Below, one piece after another: positions 48,356-56,973 of a stretch of 64,000 bases of DNA. The position numbers were made by a program, and so were the translations under genes. Below the pieces are notes generated by a model, which had not been told where the DNA came from, made no database searches, and was given only the letters and a program-made list of their open reading frames with translations. The stretch is from Rhodospirillales bacterium (GTDB lineage Bacteria; Pseudomonadota; Alphaproteobacteria; CACIAM-22H2), in NCBI GenBank assembly GCA_016794025.1, contig JAEUKX010000014.1:1-64000 (forward strand), in the 5' to 3' direction. The number at the start of each line of letters is the position of its first letter. Within the stretch, counting starts at the first letter, position 1.

Positions 48356-49186
48356 ATGAAACTCGCACCAAACCGCCGGAAGACGGTCTGGATCGCAGCG
48401 GCGATTGTCGCCGCAAACGGGTTCTTTCCGGCCCTGTGGATCCTGTTCACGTCGTTCAAGACCGAAGCCGAGCTCCTTCGCCATCCCATTACGATCGTCC
48501 CGCACGACCCGACACTGACGAACTACGTGCGGGTCTTCGTCGATCAGCCGATCCTGCTGTTCCTGTGGAACAGTCTCGTTGTCGCCGGCCTGTCGACCGC
48601 GCTGTGCGTGTTCGTGTCGGCACTTGCGGCCTACGCCATCGTTCGGCTGCGGATTCCCGGCCGCAATCTCGTGCTGTCGATCCTGCTTGCCGTATCGATG
48701 TTCCCGCTGATTTCGCTGATGGTGCCGCTTTTCCAGACGATGCGGACGCTGGGCTGGCTGAACACCTACCCGGCCCTCGTGTTCCCCTATGCCGTCCTGT
48801 CCATGCCGGTCTGCACGCTCGTGATGGCAAGTTTCTTCCAGGACATCCCGAACGACCTCGAAAATGCGGCAATGATCGACGGCTGCACGCGGATCGGCGC
48901 GCTGTGGCACGTGGTCGTGCCGCTCGCGGCACCGGGCGTCTTCACCGCCGCGATCCTGGCTTTCGTAAACGCCTGGGACGAGTTCCTGCTGGCATTGACC
49001 TTGTCCAGCCGCGTGACCAGCCGCACGCTGCCCGTCGGAATCACGCTCTATCAGGGCGAATTCGCTTTCCCGTGGCCGATCATCTCGGCTGCGCTTATCG
49101 TGGCGATCGTTCCGGTCTGCGTCCTGATCGCGATCTTCCAGGAGCGGGTCGTGTCGGGCCTGACCGCCGGCGGCGTCAAGGGTTGA
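48356..49186 (+). CDS. Sugar ABC transporter permease 2 (MalG-type)
   Basis: 276 residues with six membrane segments. The EAA loop is ENAAMIDGCTRIGALWHVVV near residues 167-186. It ends ERVVSGLTAGGVKG, the usual tail of MalG-type permeases. The ATG is one base after the stop of permease 1, so translation is coupled. Confidence 0.94.
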   Translation: MKLAPNRRKTVWIAAAIVAANGFFPALWILFTSFKTEAELLRHPITIVPHDPTLTNYVRVFVDQPILLFLWNSLVVAGLSTALCVFVSALAAYAIVRLRIPGRNLVLSILLAVSMFPLISLMVPLFQTMRTLGWLNTYPALVFPYAVLSMPVCTLVMASFFQDIPNDLENAAMIDGCTRIGALWHVVVPLAAPGVFTAAILAFVNAWDEFLLALTLSSRVTSRTLPVGITLYQGEFAFPWPIISAALIVAIVPVCVLIAIFQERVVSGLTAGGVKG

Positions 49187-49196
49187 GAGGCGTTAC

Positions 49197-51434
49197 GTGC
49201 AGATCGATTTCACGAAGTTCACGCGCGCAGAAACACTGACTCGCGCCGGCGACAATGCCGACGCGATCCTGTTCAAGACCGAAATCGGCATGCTTGCGGT
49301 CTCGCGGCGAGGCGGGGACTGGCGGCTGACCTTCGGCGTCTCGGATCTGCCGGACTACGCGCTCGTCGACACGCGGGGGTTTGCCGCACCGGAGGTCCGG
49401 GAAGTCGCACCGGGAATCATGCGGTTCGGCGACGACACCGACTGGCTTGAGATCGCAGCGCAGCCAATGCGCATACGACTGGGCCGTACCGGCTGGCTCG
49501 ACGATCCGCTCGCATCCATCACGGACGAGCATTTCCGCGGCTGGACGCGATTGCCGACATTCGGCCGTGGGCCCGAGGGCTGGGTTGCATCCTTCGCGCT
49601 CGATTCCGGCGAGCCGGTCTATGGTCTTGGCGAGAAGTTCGGTCCGCTCAACAAGCGTGGCCAGTTCGTCACGAACCGCATCGAAGATGCGCTGGGCGTC
49701 AATACCGAGCTTTCCTACAAGTCGATCCCCTTCGCCTGGGGACTGAAATCGGGCGGCGGCACTTGGGGCGCGCTGGTCAATACGCCCGCGCACGTCCATC
49801 ACGCGGTCGGGTACGGCCAATGGTCGAACCGGTCCTACGCGATCCTTTGCGAGGACGAACGTTTCGATCTGTTCCTGTTCGCCGGCCACGACCCGGCACA
49901 TGTCATCGGACGGTGCGCCGAGATCACCGGCAAGCCCGCTCTGCCGCCCTTCTGGTCGCTCGGGGTCTGGCTGAGCCGCGCCTACTACCGGACCGAAGAC
50001 GAAATCCTGGCGGCGGCGCGCGAGTGCCGCGAGAACGGCTTCGGGGCCGACGTGATCACGTTTGACGGCCGTGCCTGGATGGAAGTGAAGACGCGGGCCA
50101 CGCTCGATTTCGATCCGCAACGCTACCCGGACCCCAAGGCGACGATCGACAAGCTCAAGGCCCTCGATTTCAAGATCTGCTGCTGGGAATACCCGCTGAT
50201 CTCCGTCCACAATCCGCTCTATGCGGAGCTCGAGAAGCGCGGCTTCTTCCTGCGAGAACCCGACGGCACGCCGCACGTCTACCAGTGGGACACGACGCCC
50301 GGCACGTCTCCCTTCGGCAACGTGCTTACGCCCCTGCCGCCCTCCGGCATCCTCGACTTCACGAATCCCGAAGCGACGGCATGGTGGAAGGCACGGCACG
50401 ACCGCCTGTGGGCCGCGGGTGTCGATACGATGAAGACCGACTTCGGCGAGCAGGTCCACGACCATGTCGTGGCGCACAATGGCGAGCGCGGCAGGCGTCT
50501 GCACAATGTCTACCCGCGCCTCTACAACGAAGCCGTCTACGAGGCGACCGCGGCGGCAAAGGGGCAGGCCGATGCCTGCGTCTGGGGCCGTGACGGCTGG
50601 ACGGGCGCACAGCGCTTTCCCGTCCAATGGGGCGGCGACCCGCAGACCGACTGGGAAGGGCTCGCCGGATCGATCCGCGGCGGGCTGTCCTGGGGAATGT
50701 CCGGCGTGCCGTTCTACGCCACGGACGTCGGCGGATTTTACGGCTCAAGGCAGCCGGATCCTGAACTCTACCTGCGCTGGGTCGGAGCCAGCGTCTTCTC
50801 CTCGCATTACCGGTTCCACGGGATCGGCGTGCGCGAACCATGGGCGCTTGGCGACGATGTTGCGCGTCACGCGCGCGCCTGGATCGCGCTGCGCTACCGC
50901 CTCCTTCCCTATCTGTGGGGCTGCGTCGAGATCGCGGCACGGACCGGCCTGCCCGTCATGCGGGCCATGGCGCTTGCGTTTCCGCGCGACCGCGCGGCGC
51001 GCGCCTTCGAGGAGCAATTCATGTGCGGCCCGTCGATCCTGGTGGCTCCGATCGTCAAGCCCGGCGGCGCCGTCGACGTCTGGCTGCCGGCAGGCGATTG
51101 GCATGATTTCTGGACCGGTGAACCGGTGGCAGGGGGTCGGCAGTTGCGGGTCGAGAATGTGCCGCTCGATCGGCTTCCAGTCTATGTCCGGGCGGGCCAT
51201 GTGATTGCCATGGGGCGCGACGTGGCCCATACCGGCCAGATCGACCGGCGCGCGCCGTTCGACGAGATCGTGGCCTACGGATTGCCCTCGACCACGCCCG
51301 TGGCGGCCGACGGTCTCCTGACGTTGGAGGCGGAAGGCCTTGCGATGGCCGTGTCCGGCATAGGTCCGGTGCGCGTACGCACGTATGGGTGCCGTTCGCG
51401 TCGCGACGGAACCCGCGTCATCTTTGAGCGCTGA
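49197..51434 (+). CDS. GH31 alpha-glycosidase (alpha-xylosidase YicI-like)
   Basis: 745 residues, cytoplasmic (no signal). The catalytic nucleophile Asp is in TMKTDFGEQV near residue 412 and the acid/base Asp in QWGGDPQTDW near 480. PVYGLGEKFGPLNKRG and FWSLGVWLSRAYY are family motifs. Hydrolyses terminal alpha-glycosidic bonds; the KTDFGE form is that of alpha-xylosidases more than alpha-glucosidases, but the substrate is unproven. It starts at a GTG, ten bases after the permease 2 stop. It acts on the imported sugar. Confidence 0.92.
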   Translation: MQIDFTKFTRAETLTRAGDNADAILFKTEIGMLAVSRRGGDWRLTFGVSDLPDYALVDTRGFAAPEVREVAPGIMRFGDDTDWLEIAAQPMRIRLGRTGWLDDPLASITDEHFRGWTRLPTFGRGPEGWVASFALDSGEPVYGLGEKFGPLNKRGQFVTNRIEDALGVNTELSYKSIPFAWGLKSGGGTWGALVNTPAHVHHAVGYGQWSNRSYAILCEDERFDLFLFAGHDPAHVIGRCAEITGKPALPPFWSLGVWLSRAYYRTEDEILAAARECRENGFGADVITFDGRAWMEVKTRATLDFDPQRYPDPKATIDKLKALDFKICCWEYPLISVHNPLYAELEKRGFFLREPDGTPHVYQWDTTPGTSPFGNVLTPLPPSGILDFTNPEATAWWKARHDRLWAAGVDTMKTDFGEQVHDHVVAHNGERGRRLHNVYPRLYNEAVYEATAAAKGQADACVWGRDGWTGAQRFPVQWGGDPQTDWEGLAGSIRGGLSWGMSGVPFYATDVGGFYGSRQPDPELYLRWVGASVFSSHYRFHGIGVREPWALGDDVARHARAWIALRYRLLPYLWGCVEIAARTGLPVMRAMALAFPRDRAARAFEEQFMCGPSILVAPIVKPGGAVDVWLPAGDWHDFWTGEPVAGGRQLRVENVPLDRLPVYVRAGHVIAMGRDVAHTGQIDRRAPFDEIVAYGLPSTTPVAADGLLTLEAEGLAMAVSGIGPVRVRTYGCRSRRDGTRVIFER

Positions 51435-51444
51435 GGTATTCTCT

Positions 51445-51456
51445 CTACAATTGTAG
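51445..51456. promoter_or_regulatory. 12-bp palindrome upstream of the EamA gene
   Basis: CTACAATTGTAG is a perfect palindrome in the 58-base gap between the GH31 stop and the EamA start. It could be an operator for an unidentified regulator. Confidence 0.35.
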
Positions 51457-51492
51457 CTCACAAGAAGTTCGGCTTGTTGCGTATCGCACCAT

Positions 51493-52395
51493 ATGATTAG
51501 TGGCGCCATGCCGAACGACCGGAATTCTCTCGCCGTCGGGATCGCAGCCGGCATGGGTGCGGCCGCAATGGGGGCCGCCTGGCAGGTCGCGACGCGATTT
51601 GGCGTGACCGCGGTGCTGCCGCCACTCGATCTCGCAATCCTGCGCTATGGCGTGCCCGCGCTCGTGCTGCTGCCGTTGCTCGCACGCCGCGGCCTGTGGC
51701 CCACACAGGCACCTCGCTGGCTGGCCATTCCGATCGTGCTGGGCGCGGGTCTGCCGTTCGGGCTCGTCGCAATGATCGGCGCGAAGTTCGCGCCGGTCGC
51801 ACATATGGGCGCGCTGATCCCCGGCACAATGCCGGTTTTCACGGCACTCATGGCGGCCGTCTTCCTGGGGGAACCGGTGTCGCCGCGACGGGTGGCCGGA
51901 TTCGCTGCCATATTCGGTGGCGTTCTGGCGATCGCAGGCACATCGCTTGCCGATTTCGGCGCCGGGACCTGGCTGGGCGACCTGCTGTTTCTCGCTGCCG
52001 CTGCGATCTGGTCGATCTATACCGTCGCGTTCAGGCGCAGCGGCCTCGACCCTTGGCATTCGATCGCGCTGATCTCGCTTGCGTCGATCCTCGCGGCCAT
52101 TCCGGTACGGCTGTTCGTCGCAGGCACGGGCCTGCCCGACGTCCAGCCCGGAGCCGCCGCCGTCCAGTTCGTCGCGCAAGGCATCGTTGCAGGACTCGCC
52201 GGTACGTGGACATTCTCGCTTGCGGTCCGGCGTCTTGGCGCGGCGCGGGCGGCGCTCTCCGGGGCTTTCGTACCGGTTCTTGCCGCTCTCGGCGGGGCCG
52301 TGATTCTGGGCGAAATCCCCTCGCCCGTCGTGCTGGCGGGCATTGCGCTTACGATCGCCGGGACACTGGCCGCAGCCTGGCCTTCACGCAGCTAG
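51493..52395 (+). CDS. EamA/DMT-family transporter
   Basis: 300 residues, ten hydrophobic segments in two EamA repeats (first half with GAAWQVATRFGVTAVLPPLDL; second half with GDLLFLAAAAIWSIYTVAFRR). A drug/metabolite exporter of unknown substrate. The start at 51493 is used; an ATG at 51508 is possible. Its 3' end overlaps the facing amidohydrolase by 12 bases. Confidence 0.9.
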   Translation: MISGAMPNDRNSLAVGIAAGMGAAAMGAAWQVATRFGVTAVLPPLDLAILRYGVPALVLLPLLARRGLWPTQAPRWLAIPIVLGAGLPFGLVAMIGAKFAPVAHMGALIPGTMPVFTALMAAVFLGEPVSPRRVAGFAAIFGGVLAIAGTSLADFGAGTWLGDLLFLAAAAIWSIYTVAFRRSGLDPWHSIALISLASILAAIPVRLFVAGTGLPDVQPGAAAVQFVAQGIVAGLAGTWTFSLAVRRLGAARAALSGAFVPVLAALGGAVILGEIPSPVVLAGIALTIAGTLAAAWPSRS

Positions 52396-53163
52396 CGCGC
52401 GCGGCCGATAGAGAGCGACCGCGTTGCCATAGAAGGCCTTTCCCGCCAGTTCCCGGCCCAGAACACTCGCGACAAGAGTCATGTCGGCGGCCTCGAATGG
52501 CCGGGGGGCCCGTGTGGACGGCATATCCGTCCCGAACATCAGGGAATTCGGGTTCGCCGCGGCGATACGCTCCATTGCCGTCTCCGGGTCCAGCAGGACA
52601 CGGCCAAAGCCGGTCGCCTTGATCTTGGCGCCTGCCGCGGCGAGATCGACGACCCGTGCAAGCCCGCCCTCGCTGATTCCCAGATGATCGACGACGAGTT
52701 GCGGAAGCCCTGCGAGCAGGTCCACCTCGGAAGGCCGGAGGCGCGCAAGATCGGCATATAGCTCGACATGCCATCCGCAGAGACGGTGGATACGCCGCGC
52801 AAATCCGCCGATCGCAGAGAACGACTCCGATCCGCCCCGGTACACATTGAAGCGGACCGCCCGGACGCCGGCCGCGTCGAGCGCCATGATCTCGTGGTCA
52901 AGAATGCTTGCCGGAACCTGCGTCACGCCGACATATGCCGGGCCAAGCTCGGCGAGGGCGGCGAGCAGGTAATCCTGATCGAATGCCTGGAACGAGCCGG
53001 AAACAATCGCGCCCCCGACAATGCCGAGCGGCTCGGCCGCCGCGCGATACTCTCCCGCCCGAAACGGGGGCGGCAGATACCCCTCGTTGGCAACGAGCGG
53101 AAAACGCGGGTCCACGATATGCAGATGCGCGTCGAAAACCGGACCGATCGCCGGAGCTGTCAC
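52384..53163 (-). CDS. Amidohydrolase-2 family hydrolase (lactonase-like)
   Basis: 259 residues. TIM-barrel amidohydrolase with the HxH motif FDAHLHIVD at residue 10, VVDHLGI near 160 and the metal/acid Asp in MFGTDMP near 212. The family includes sugar-lactone hydrolases and decarboxylases. Its place beside an epimerase and the sugar-acid genes favours a lactonase role. It starts at a GTG overlapping the epimerase stop (GTGA). Confidence 0.82.
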   Translation of the reverse strand: MTAPAIGPVFDAHLHIVDPRFPLVANEGYLPPPFRAGEYRAAAEPLGIVGGAIVSGSFQAFDQDYLLAALAELGPAYVGVTQVPASILDHEIMALDAAGVRAVRFNVYRGGSESFSAIGGFARRIHRLCGWHVELYADLARLRPSEVDLLAGLPQLVVDHLGISEGGLARVVDLAAAGAKIKATGFGRVLLDPETAMERIAAANPNSLMFGTDMPSTRAPRPFEAADMTLVASVLGRELAGKAFYGNAVALYRPRALAA

Positions 53164-54107
53164 GCGGCCGGCCCGCCGGTCCGCGAGAACGCCATCAGGA
53201 CCCGCCCGGAAAGCACCTCGCCGGGCGCTAGCACGGCAACGCCCGTGTCCGTCCGCCCGCGCGCCATCAGGTTCATCCCGTCATTGCAGTTGCTGACGGG
53301 CTCGACGCAGAAATGCGACTTGCCCGGCGGAACGAAGACCACGAGGTGGCCAAACGCCGGATCCGCCGTCATTTCAAGCCGCACGCCCGCCTCGGGCCAA
53401 TCGATTGCGGCCGTGCCATCCCAGCCGGCAAAGCAATTGTCGACGGCGAGCGGTGCAACAAGGCGGCCCTCCTCGAAGTTCCACGCCGGCGGCACGGGAT
53501 CGAGCGCGACCGGCATCATCGCCTCGTCGTTGCGCCAGACCGACACCGTTCGTGCGGTCAGTCGGGTATTCGCGCCGCGTGGGAAGAAGGGATGCAAGCC
53601 CATTCCCGCAGGCATCGCCACGTTCCCGACATTTGCGATTTCAAGCGCGATCTCGAGACCGTCTGCCGAAAGCAGGAAGCGCTGCCGGGCACGGTAGGCA
53701 AACGGCCATTCGACGGCAGAGGCACCCTGCGCGTCATGATCCAGCACCAGCGTGGCGCTGCTCGCGTCGACCGCTTCCACACGCCAGGGTTTCTGCCACG
53801 CGTTTCCGTGGATCGAATGCGGATGCCCGCCGAAATTCGGCGCCAGCCGGTAGCGTCGCCCCGCAAAGCTGAGCGTGCATTCGCGCATCCGGTTCGAATA
53901 CGGCACGAGGGCATAGCTGCCCGCCATCCGGACGTCCCGCGCGGCAAGCGCCGCCTCGGGAGTCCTGCGCAGAAGCTCGACCCCGCCATTCCAGTCGGCG
54001 CTCAGTCCGACGACAGCCCCGCCCATTTCGGGGGCCAGATCGAGCGCAAACGGCCCTGCCTTCAAGGCAACAAGTGCGGGCATCACGGACATGAATGATG
54101 ACGGCAT
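53160..54107 (-). CDS. Aldose 1-epimerase family protein
   Basis: 315 residues of the galactose-mutarotase-like fold. SYALVPYSNRMRECTL and GGHPHSIHGNAWQKPW carry the substrate Arg and His residues, GMGLHPFF the second His, and KSHFCVEPVSNCNDG near 280 the catalytic Glu. Interconverts sugar anomers. It forms a two-gene unit with the amidohydrolase; a CRP-type site lies 89 bases upstream. Confidence 0.9.
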   Translation of the reverse strand: MPSSFMSVMPALVALKAGPFALDLAPEMGGAVVGLSADWNGGVELLRRTPEAALAARDVRMAGSYALVPYSNRMRECTLSFAGRRYRLAPNFGGHPHSIHGNAWQKPWRVEAVDASSATLVLDHDAQGASAVEWPFAYRARQRFLLSADGLEIALEIANVGNVAMPAGMGLHPFFPRGANTRLTARTVSVWRNDEAMMPVALDPVPPAWNFEEGRLVAPLAVDNCFAGWDGTAAIDWPEAGVRLEMTADPAFGHLVVFVPPGKSHFCVEPVSNCNDGMNLMARGRTDTGVAVLAPGEVLSGRVLMAFSRTGGPAA

Positions 54108-54195
54108 GGTTCCGCCCGGCTCCAGAAGCTGAATGGGTCCAAGCCGAGGCTACCCGAAACGCCCCGAGTCGCGCATGCCTCCTGGAAGAAGCAAT

Positions 54196-54211
54196 TGTGA
54201 CGCTCGTCACA
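54196..54211. promoter_or_regulatory. CRP/Crp-Fnr-type binding site TGTGA-N6-TCACA
   Basis: TGTGACGCTCGTCACA is a perfect 16-base palindrome matching the enteric CRP consensus. It is centred 96 bases upstream of the epimerase start and 42 bases upstream of the small ORF. Cyclic-AMP control of the sugar genes is inferred. Confidence 0.6.
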
Positions 54212-54245
54212 GCGCGGGCGCCAAGGCAAATGCGAGGCTCGGCTC

Positions 54246-54338
54246 ATGGACGAATTCCGTGAACTCATCCTTGTCTGGTCGATTGCAGCGGTCTTGATGC
54301 TTGCAGGCGTCGCCGTCGCGCAGATCGCGGCAATCTGA
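54246..54338 (+). CDS. Possible 30-residue single-span membrane peptide
   Basis: ATG GAC GAA ... TGA encodes a peptide starting MDEFRELILVW with a hydrophobic core (LILVWSIAAVLMLAGVAVAQ) long enough to span the membrane once. GAGG stands eight bases before the ATG. It sits 35 bases after a CRP-type palindrome. The acidic N-terminus and hydrophobic remainder are typical of small membrane proteins. No family recognised; it may be chance. Confidence 0.4.
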   Translation: MDEFRELILVWSIAAVLMLAGVAVAQIAAI

Positions 54339-54396
54339 CCGATCGCGCGACATTTGAGGGCACCGGGCGCGGAAAAACGGGCCCGGAATCTCACCA

Positions 54397-54425
54397 TTGC
54401 ACAATTTTACCCTGTCCAATACTTT
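54397..54425 (+). promoter_or_regulatory. Promoter of the 410-residue unknown gene
   Basis: TTGCAC (54397-54402) and TACTTT (54420-54425) with 17-base spacing. Transcription would start near 54432, about 30 bases before the TTG start at 54463. Confidence 0.5.
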
Positions 54426-54447
54426 GGGCGCCGCACAATTTTTGTCT

Positions 54448-54461
54448 ACGGAATGGTCCGT
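54448..54461. promoter_or_regulatory. Palindrome just before the TTG start
   Basis: ACGGAATGGTCCGT (arms ACGGA/TCCGT, 4-base centre). With the preceding T, TACGGAATGG matches the right arm of the TetR operator at 30719-30728 (TACCGAATGG) at nine of ten bases, and GAATGGTCC is common to both. Confidence 0.4.
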
Positions 54462-54462
54462 C

Positions 54463-55695
54463 TTGAACGACACCAAGAAAAAGAAGAAATCCCTCTCCCC
54501 GATCCTTGATCAGATCGTCCACGGCGGATCGTCGGTGGCGCTGAATCTGATCAAGGTCGCCGGGCAGGCTGGCGATCGCCAGATGTTCAGGCAGCCCAGT
54601 CTCAACAAGACGATCATCTTCAAATACCCGAACTTCGAACAGCAGATCGCGGAGGCCACGCCTGCTGCAGCACCGGCGGCCGGAAAGCCCGCGCCGGCGC
54701 CTGCTGCGAAGGCGGCACCCGCCCCGGCCGCAGCGGCCGCCGAACCCCCGAAGGCCGACCGGCCGATCGAGACGGCGATCTACGTGCCGCATGACGCCAA
54801 CGAGATCCCGGCGGGCGGGTACGGCATCTACCTGCGCCAGCGCGACTTCGTGAAGCTCCTCAAGCACCATGTCGGTGTCGACTTCGAGGAGGGCAATGCC
54901 GAATTCGAGCGCGACGTGGAGATCCTGCGGACGATCGACACGATTCCCTCGCTTGATCCGTTCCTGCTGAAGAGCGCTCTCCAGAAGTACCTCTCCGAGA
55001 TCCATCCGGCCTATTTCGCGATCTCCGAGGAAGAGGAAAGCGGGATCAAGGGGCTCATCGCCGAGAAGGTGAACCCGATCGTCGCGCGCGCGCTTGGCCT
55101 CAAGAATGCCGCCGACGTGAACGAGCGTTCGCAGCGCTTCCTCCAGGCGCTCTGGGACCCCACGATGCCCGAGGCAAAGCTGTTCGTGTCGGCCTTCGGC
55201 ATCTCGGGCGATCAAGCCCAGATGATTTTCGAAGGCTGGAAGGGCGTCACGTTCTACGAGCACACGTTCAACAAGAACCTGCAATCGGTCGCGTCTGTCC
55301 TGCGCTGGCTCAACGGCCCGGACGCCACGCCGCTCGATATCCGCGAGTACAAGCATTTCAAGGAACAGCAGGACATGTTCCGGCAGGCCGTGGTTCGCAA
55401 GCTGCGGAACCTGATCGCAAACGTGAACGGCATTTTCGGCGAATATACCGACTGCCACGGCAAATTCCTGAATGGCGGCGATCCGAAGCCGTTCCGGAAC
55501 TTCCTTGCCGGCGTCTACCGCCGTTACTGGATCCTGGGCTACTGCTCGATGGCCGTGCTCCACACAGTCAACATCCACGAGCGCTACATGCAGTCGGCGA
55601 TCAAGAACCGGCTGCAGTTCGAGCAGATCGAGGAGATGCTGAAGCGCATGGATGCCTCGCTCTCCAGCCAGGCGAACGTGCAGGGCGGGCTTTAG
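54463..55695 (+). CDS. Conserved-looking hypothetical protein, 410 residues, TTG start
   Basis: I do not recognise a family. No ATG occurs until about 40 codons in; the TTG at 54463 (then NDTKKKKKSL) is placed correctly after a promoter. Residues 1-55 are basic with KKKKK; residues 60-100 form an Ala/Pro linker; the remaining 310 residues are helical and rich in aromatic and charged residues (YLSEIHPAYFAISEEEESG, GVYRRYWILGYCSMAV). No signal or clear membrane segment. Monocistronic. Codon use is ordinary. Its stop overlaps the facing RidA stop by 4 bases (TTAG). Confidence 0.75.
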   Translation: MNDTKKKKKSLSPILDQIVHGGSSVALNLIKVAGQAGDRQMFRQPSLNKTIIFKYPNFEQQIAEATPAAAPAAGKPAPAPAAKAAPAPAAAAAEPPKADRPIETAIYVPHDANEIPAGGYGIYLRQRDFVKLLKHHVGVDFEEGNAEFERDVEILRTIDTIPSLDPFLLKSALQKYLSEIHPAYFAISEEEESGIKGLIAEKVNPIVARALGLKNAADVNERSQRFLQALWDPTMPEAKLFVSAFGISGDQAQMIFEGWKGVTFYEHTFNKNLQSVASVLRWLNGPDATPLDIREYKHFKEQQDMFRQAVVRKLRNLIANVNGIFGEYTDCHGKFLNGGDPKPFRNFLAGVYRRYWILGYCSMAVLHTVNIHERYMQSAIKNRLQFEQIEEMLKRMDASLSSQANVQGGL

Positions 55696-56087
55696 GCTGT
55701 CTGCTCGCTTGCGGCGACGATCTCGATTTCGACCTTGAATTCGGGGCGCGTGAACCCTGCCACCATCATCAGTGTCGACGCCGGGGGCTCGTACCCGGCA
55801 AACCACCGGTCACGCGCGGCCATGTAGGGCTTCAGGTCGTCGCGCTCGATCACGAAGGCATTCACGCGCACGACATCCGATCGTCCCATGCCCGCGGAGC
55901 GGAGTATCGCGTCGAGATTGGCGAAGATGAGATCGCACTGGGCATCGATCCCCGACGGAACCGCGCCGTCCTTGGCGACCGCCAGTTGCCCCGAGGCGAA
56001 CAGCATCCGTCCTGGCGTGGAAATCTCGACGGCATGGACGTAGCGCGCGAGGGGGGCGGCAAGTTCGGGCGGCAGATGGCGTTTCAT
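55692..56087 (-). CDS. RidA/YjgF-family enamine deaminase
   Basis: 131 residues from the ATG at 56087. RidA fold with FASGQLAVAKDG, a subunit-interface stretch, VVRVNAFVIERDDL and TRPEFKVEIEIVA; the conserved Arg that binds the substrate carboxylate is replaced near the C-terminus (PEFKVEIE), so it belongs to a divergent subfamily. Hydrolyses reactive enamines or related compounds. Divergent from the creatininase gene. Confidence 0.88.
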   Translation of the reverse strand: MKRHLPPELAAPLARYVHAVEISTPGRMLFASGQLAVAKDGAVPSGIDAQCDLIFANLDAILRSAGMGRSDVVRVNAFVIERDDLKPYMAARDRWFAGYEPPASTLMMVAGFTRPEFKVEIEIVAASEQTA

Positions 56088-56169
56088 GGGTCCGGATCCG
56101 GCAGCTTGTGGCATTGGCGGGGCGGCTCGACTATATAACCGGACAATAGCGGACGGGAGCGGCAGATCG

Positions 56170-56973
56170 ATGGACAAGGCATGGCGCTGGTGGCTCGACA
56201 TGACCACGGAGGATTTCCGCGGGCTCGACCCAGCGCGCACGGTCGCGCTCCTGCCGGTCGCGGCGGTCGAGCAGCACGGCCCGCACCTGCCGGTTGCCGT
56301 CGACGCTACGCTCGCGCGCGGCATTGTCGCTGAGGCAACGGCGCATTTTGCAGCCGATCTTCCGGTCTTCATCCTGCCCCAGTCGGATGTCGGCAAGTCA
56401 AACGAGCATCTCGCGTTCCCCGGCACATTGTCCTACTCGGCGGAGACGTTGATCCGGATGTGGACCGAGATCGGCGAATGCGTGCATCGGGCCGGAATCC
56501 GCAAGTTCGTGATGTTCAACAGCCACGGCGGCCAGCCACAGATCATGGACATCGTCGCGCGCGACCTGCGCGTTCGCCTCAAGATGGCCGCCGTTGCCGC
56601 GTCGTGGTGGGCCTACGGCCTTCCGGAAGGCCTCTGGAACGCGCAGGAAGCGAAGTTCGGAATTCACGCGGGCGGCGTCGAGACATCGATGATGCTTCAT
56701 CTCGCCCCCGACAGGGTCCGTCGCGACCGGATTGCCAATTTCCGGCCTGGCCAGCTTGAACTCGCCAAGGAATTCAAACTTCTCGCCTATACCGGAAACA
56801 GCGCGCTCGCCTGGCAGACGCAGGACATCCACCCGTCCGGAGCCGTCGGCGATGCGACGGATTCCGACAGCGAGCGCGGTCGCAAGGTTGTCGATCATGC
56901 CGCCCGCCGGCTCGCCGAACTTCTGGCAGAAGTGTCGCGGTTCCCGCTTGACCGGCTCCGGGACCATTCGTGA
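56170..56973 (+). CDS. Creatininase-family amidohydrolase
   Basis: 267 residues. Metal-binding motifs are AAVEQHGPHLPVAVDATLA near residue 36, KSNEHLAFPGTLS near 80, FNSHGGQPQ near 117 and GGVETSMML near 172. The family includes creatininase, formylaminopyrimidine and sugar-derived amide hydrolases; substrate unknown. The ATG at 56170 (MDKAWRWW) is used. The stop overlaps the GTG of the PadR-like gene (GTGA), so the two are one operon. Confidence 0.9.
   Translation: MDKAWRWWLDMTTEDFRGLDPARTVALLPVAAVEQHGPHLPVAVDATLARGIVAEATAHFAADLPVFILPQSDVGKSNEHLAFPGTLSYSAETLIRMWTEIGECVHRAGIRKFVMFNSHGGQPQIMDIVARDLRVRLKMAAVAASWWAYGLPEGLWNAQEAKFGIHAGGVETSMMLHLAPDRVRRDRIANFRPGQLELAKEFKLLAYTGNSALAWQTQDIHPSGAVGDATDSDSERGRKVVDHAARRLAELLAEVSRFPLDRLRDHS

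Larger units (their letters stand above)
54108..54462. other. Intergenic stretch with CRP-type site, small ORF and promoter
   Basis: 355 bases between the epimerase start and the TTG start of the 410-residue unknown protein. It holds a perfect CRP-type site (54196-54211), a possible 30-codon gene (54246-54338), a hairpin CCGGGC/GCCCGG (54363-54386) with no T-run, a promoter (54397-54425) and a 14-base palindrome (54448-54461). Confidence 0.6.

Noticed and set aside
54363-54386. CCGGGC/GCCCGG hairpin as a terminator
   Set aside because: Only six pairs, a long loop and no T-run.
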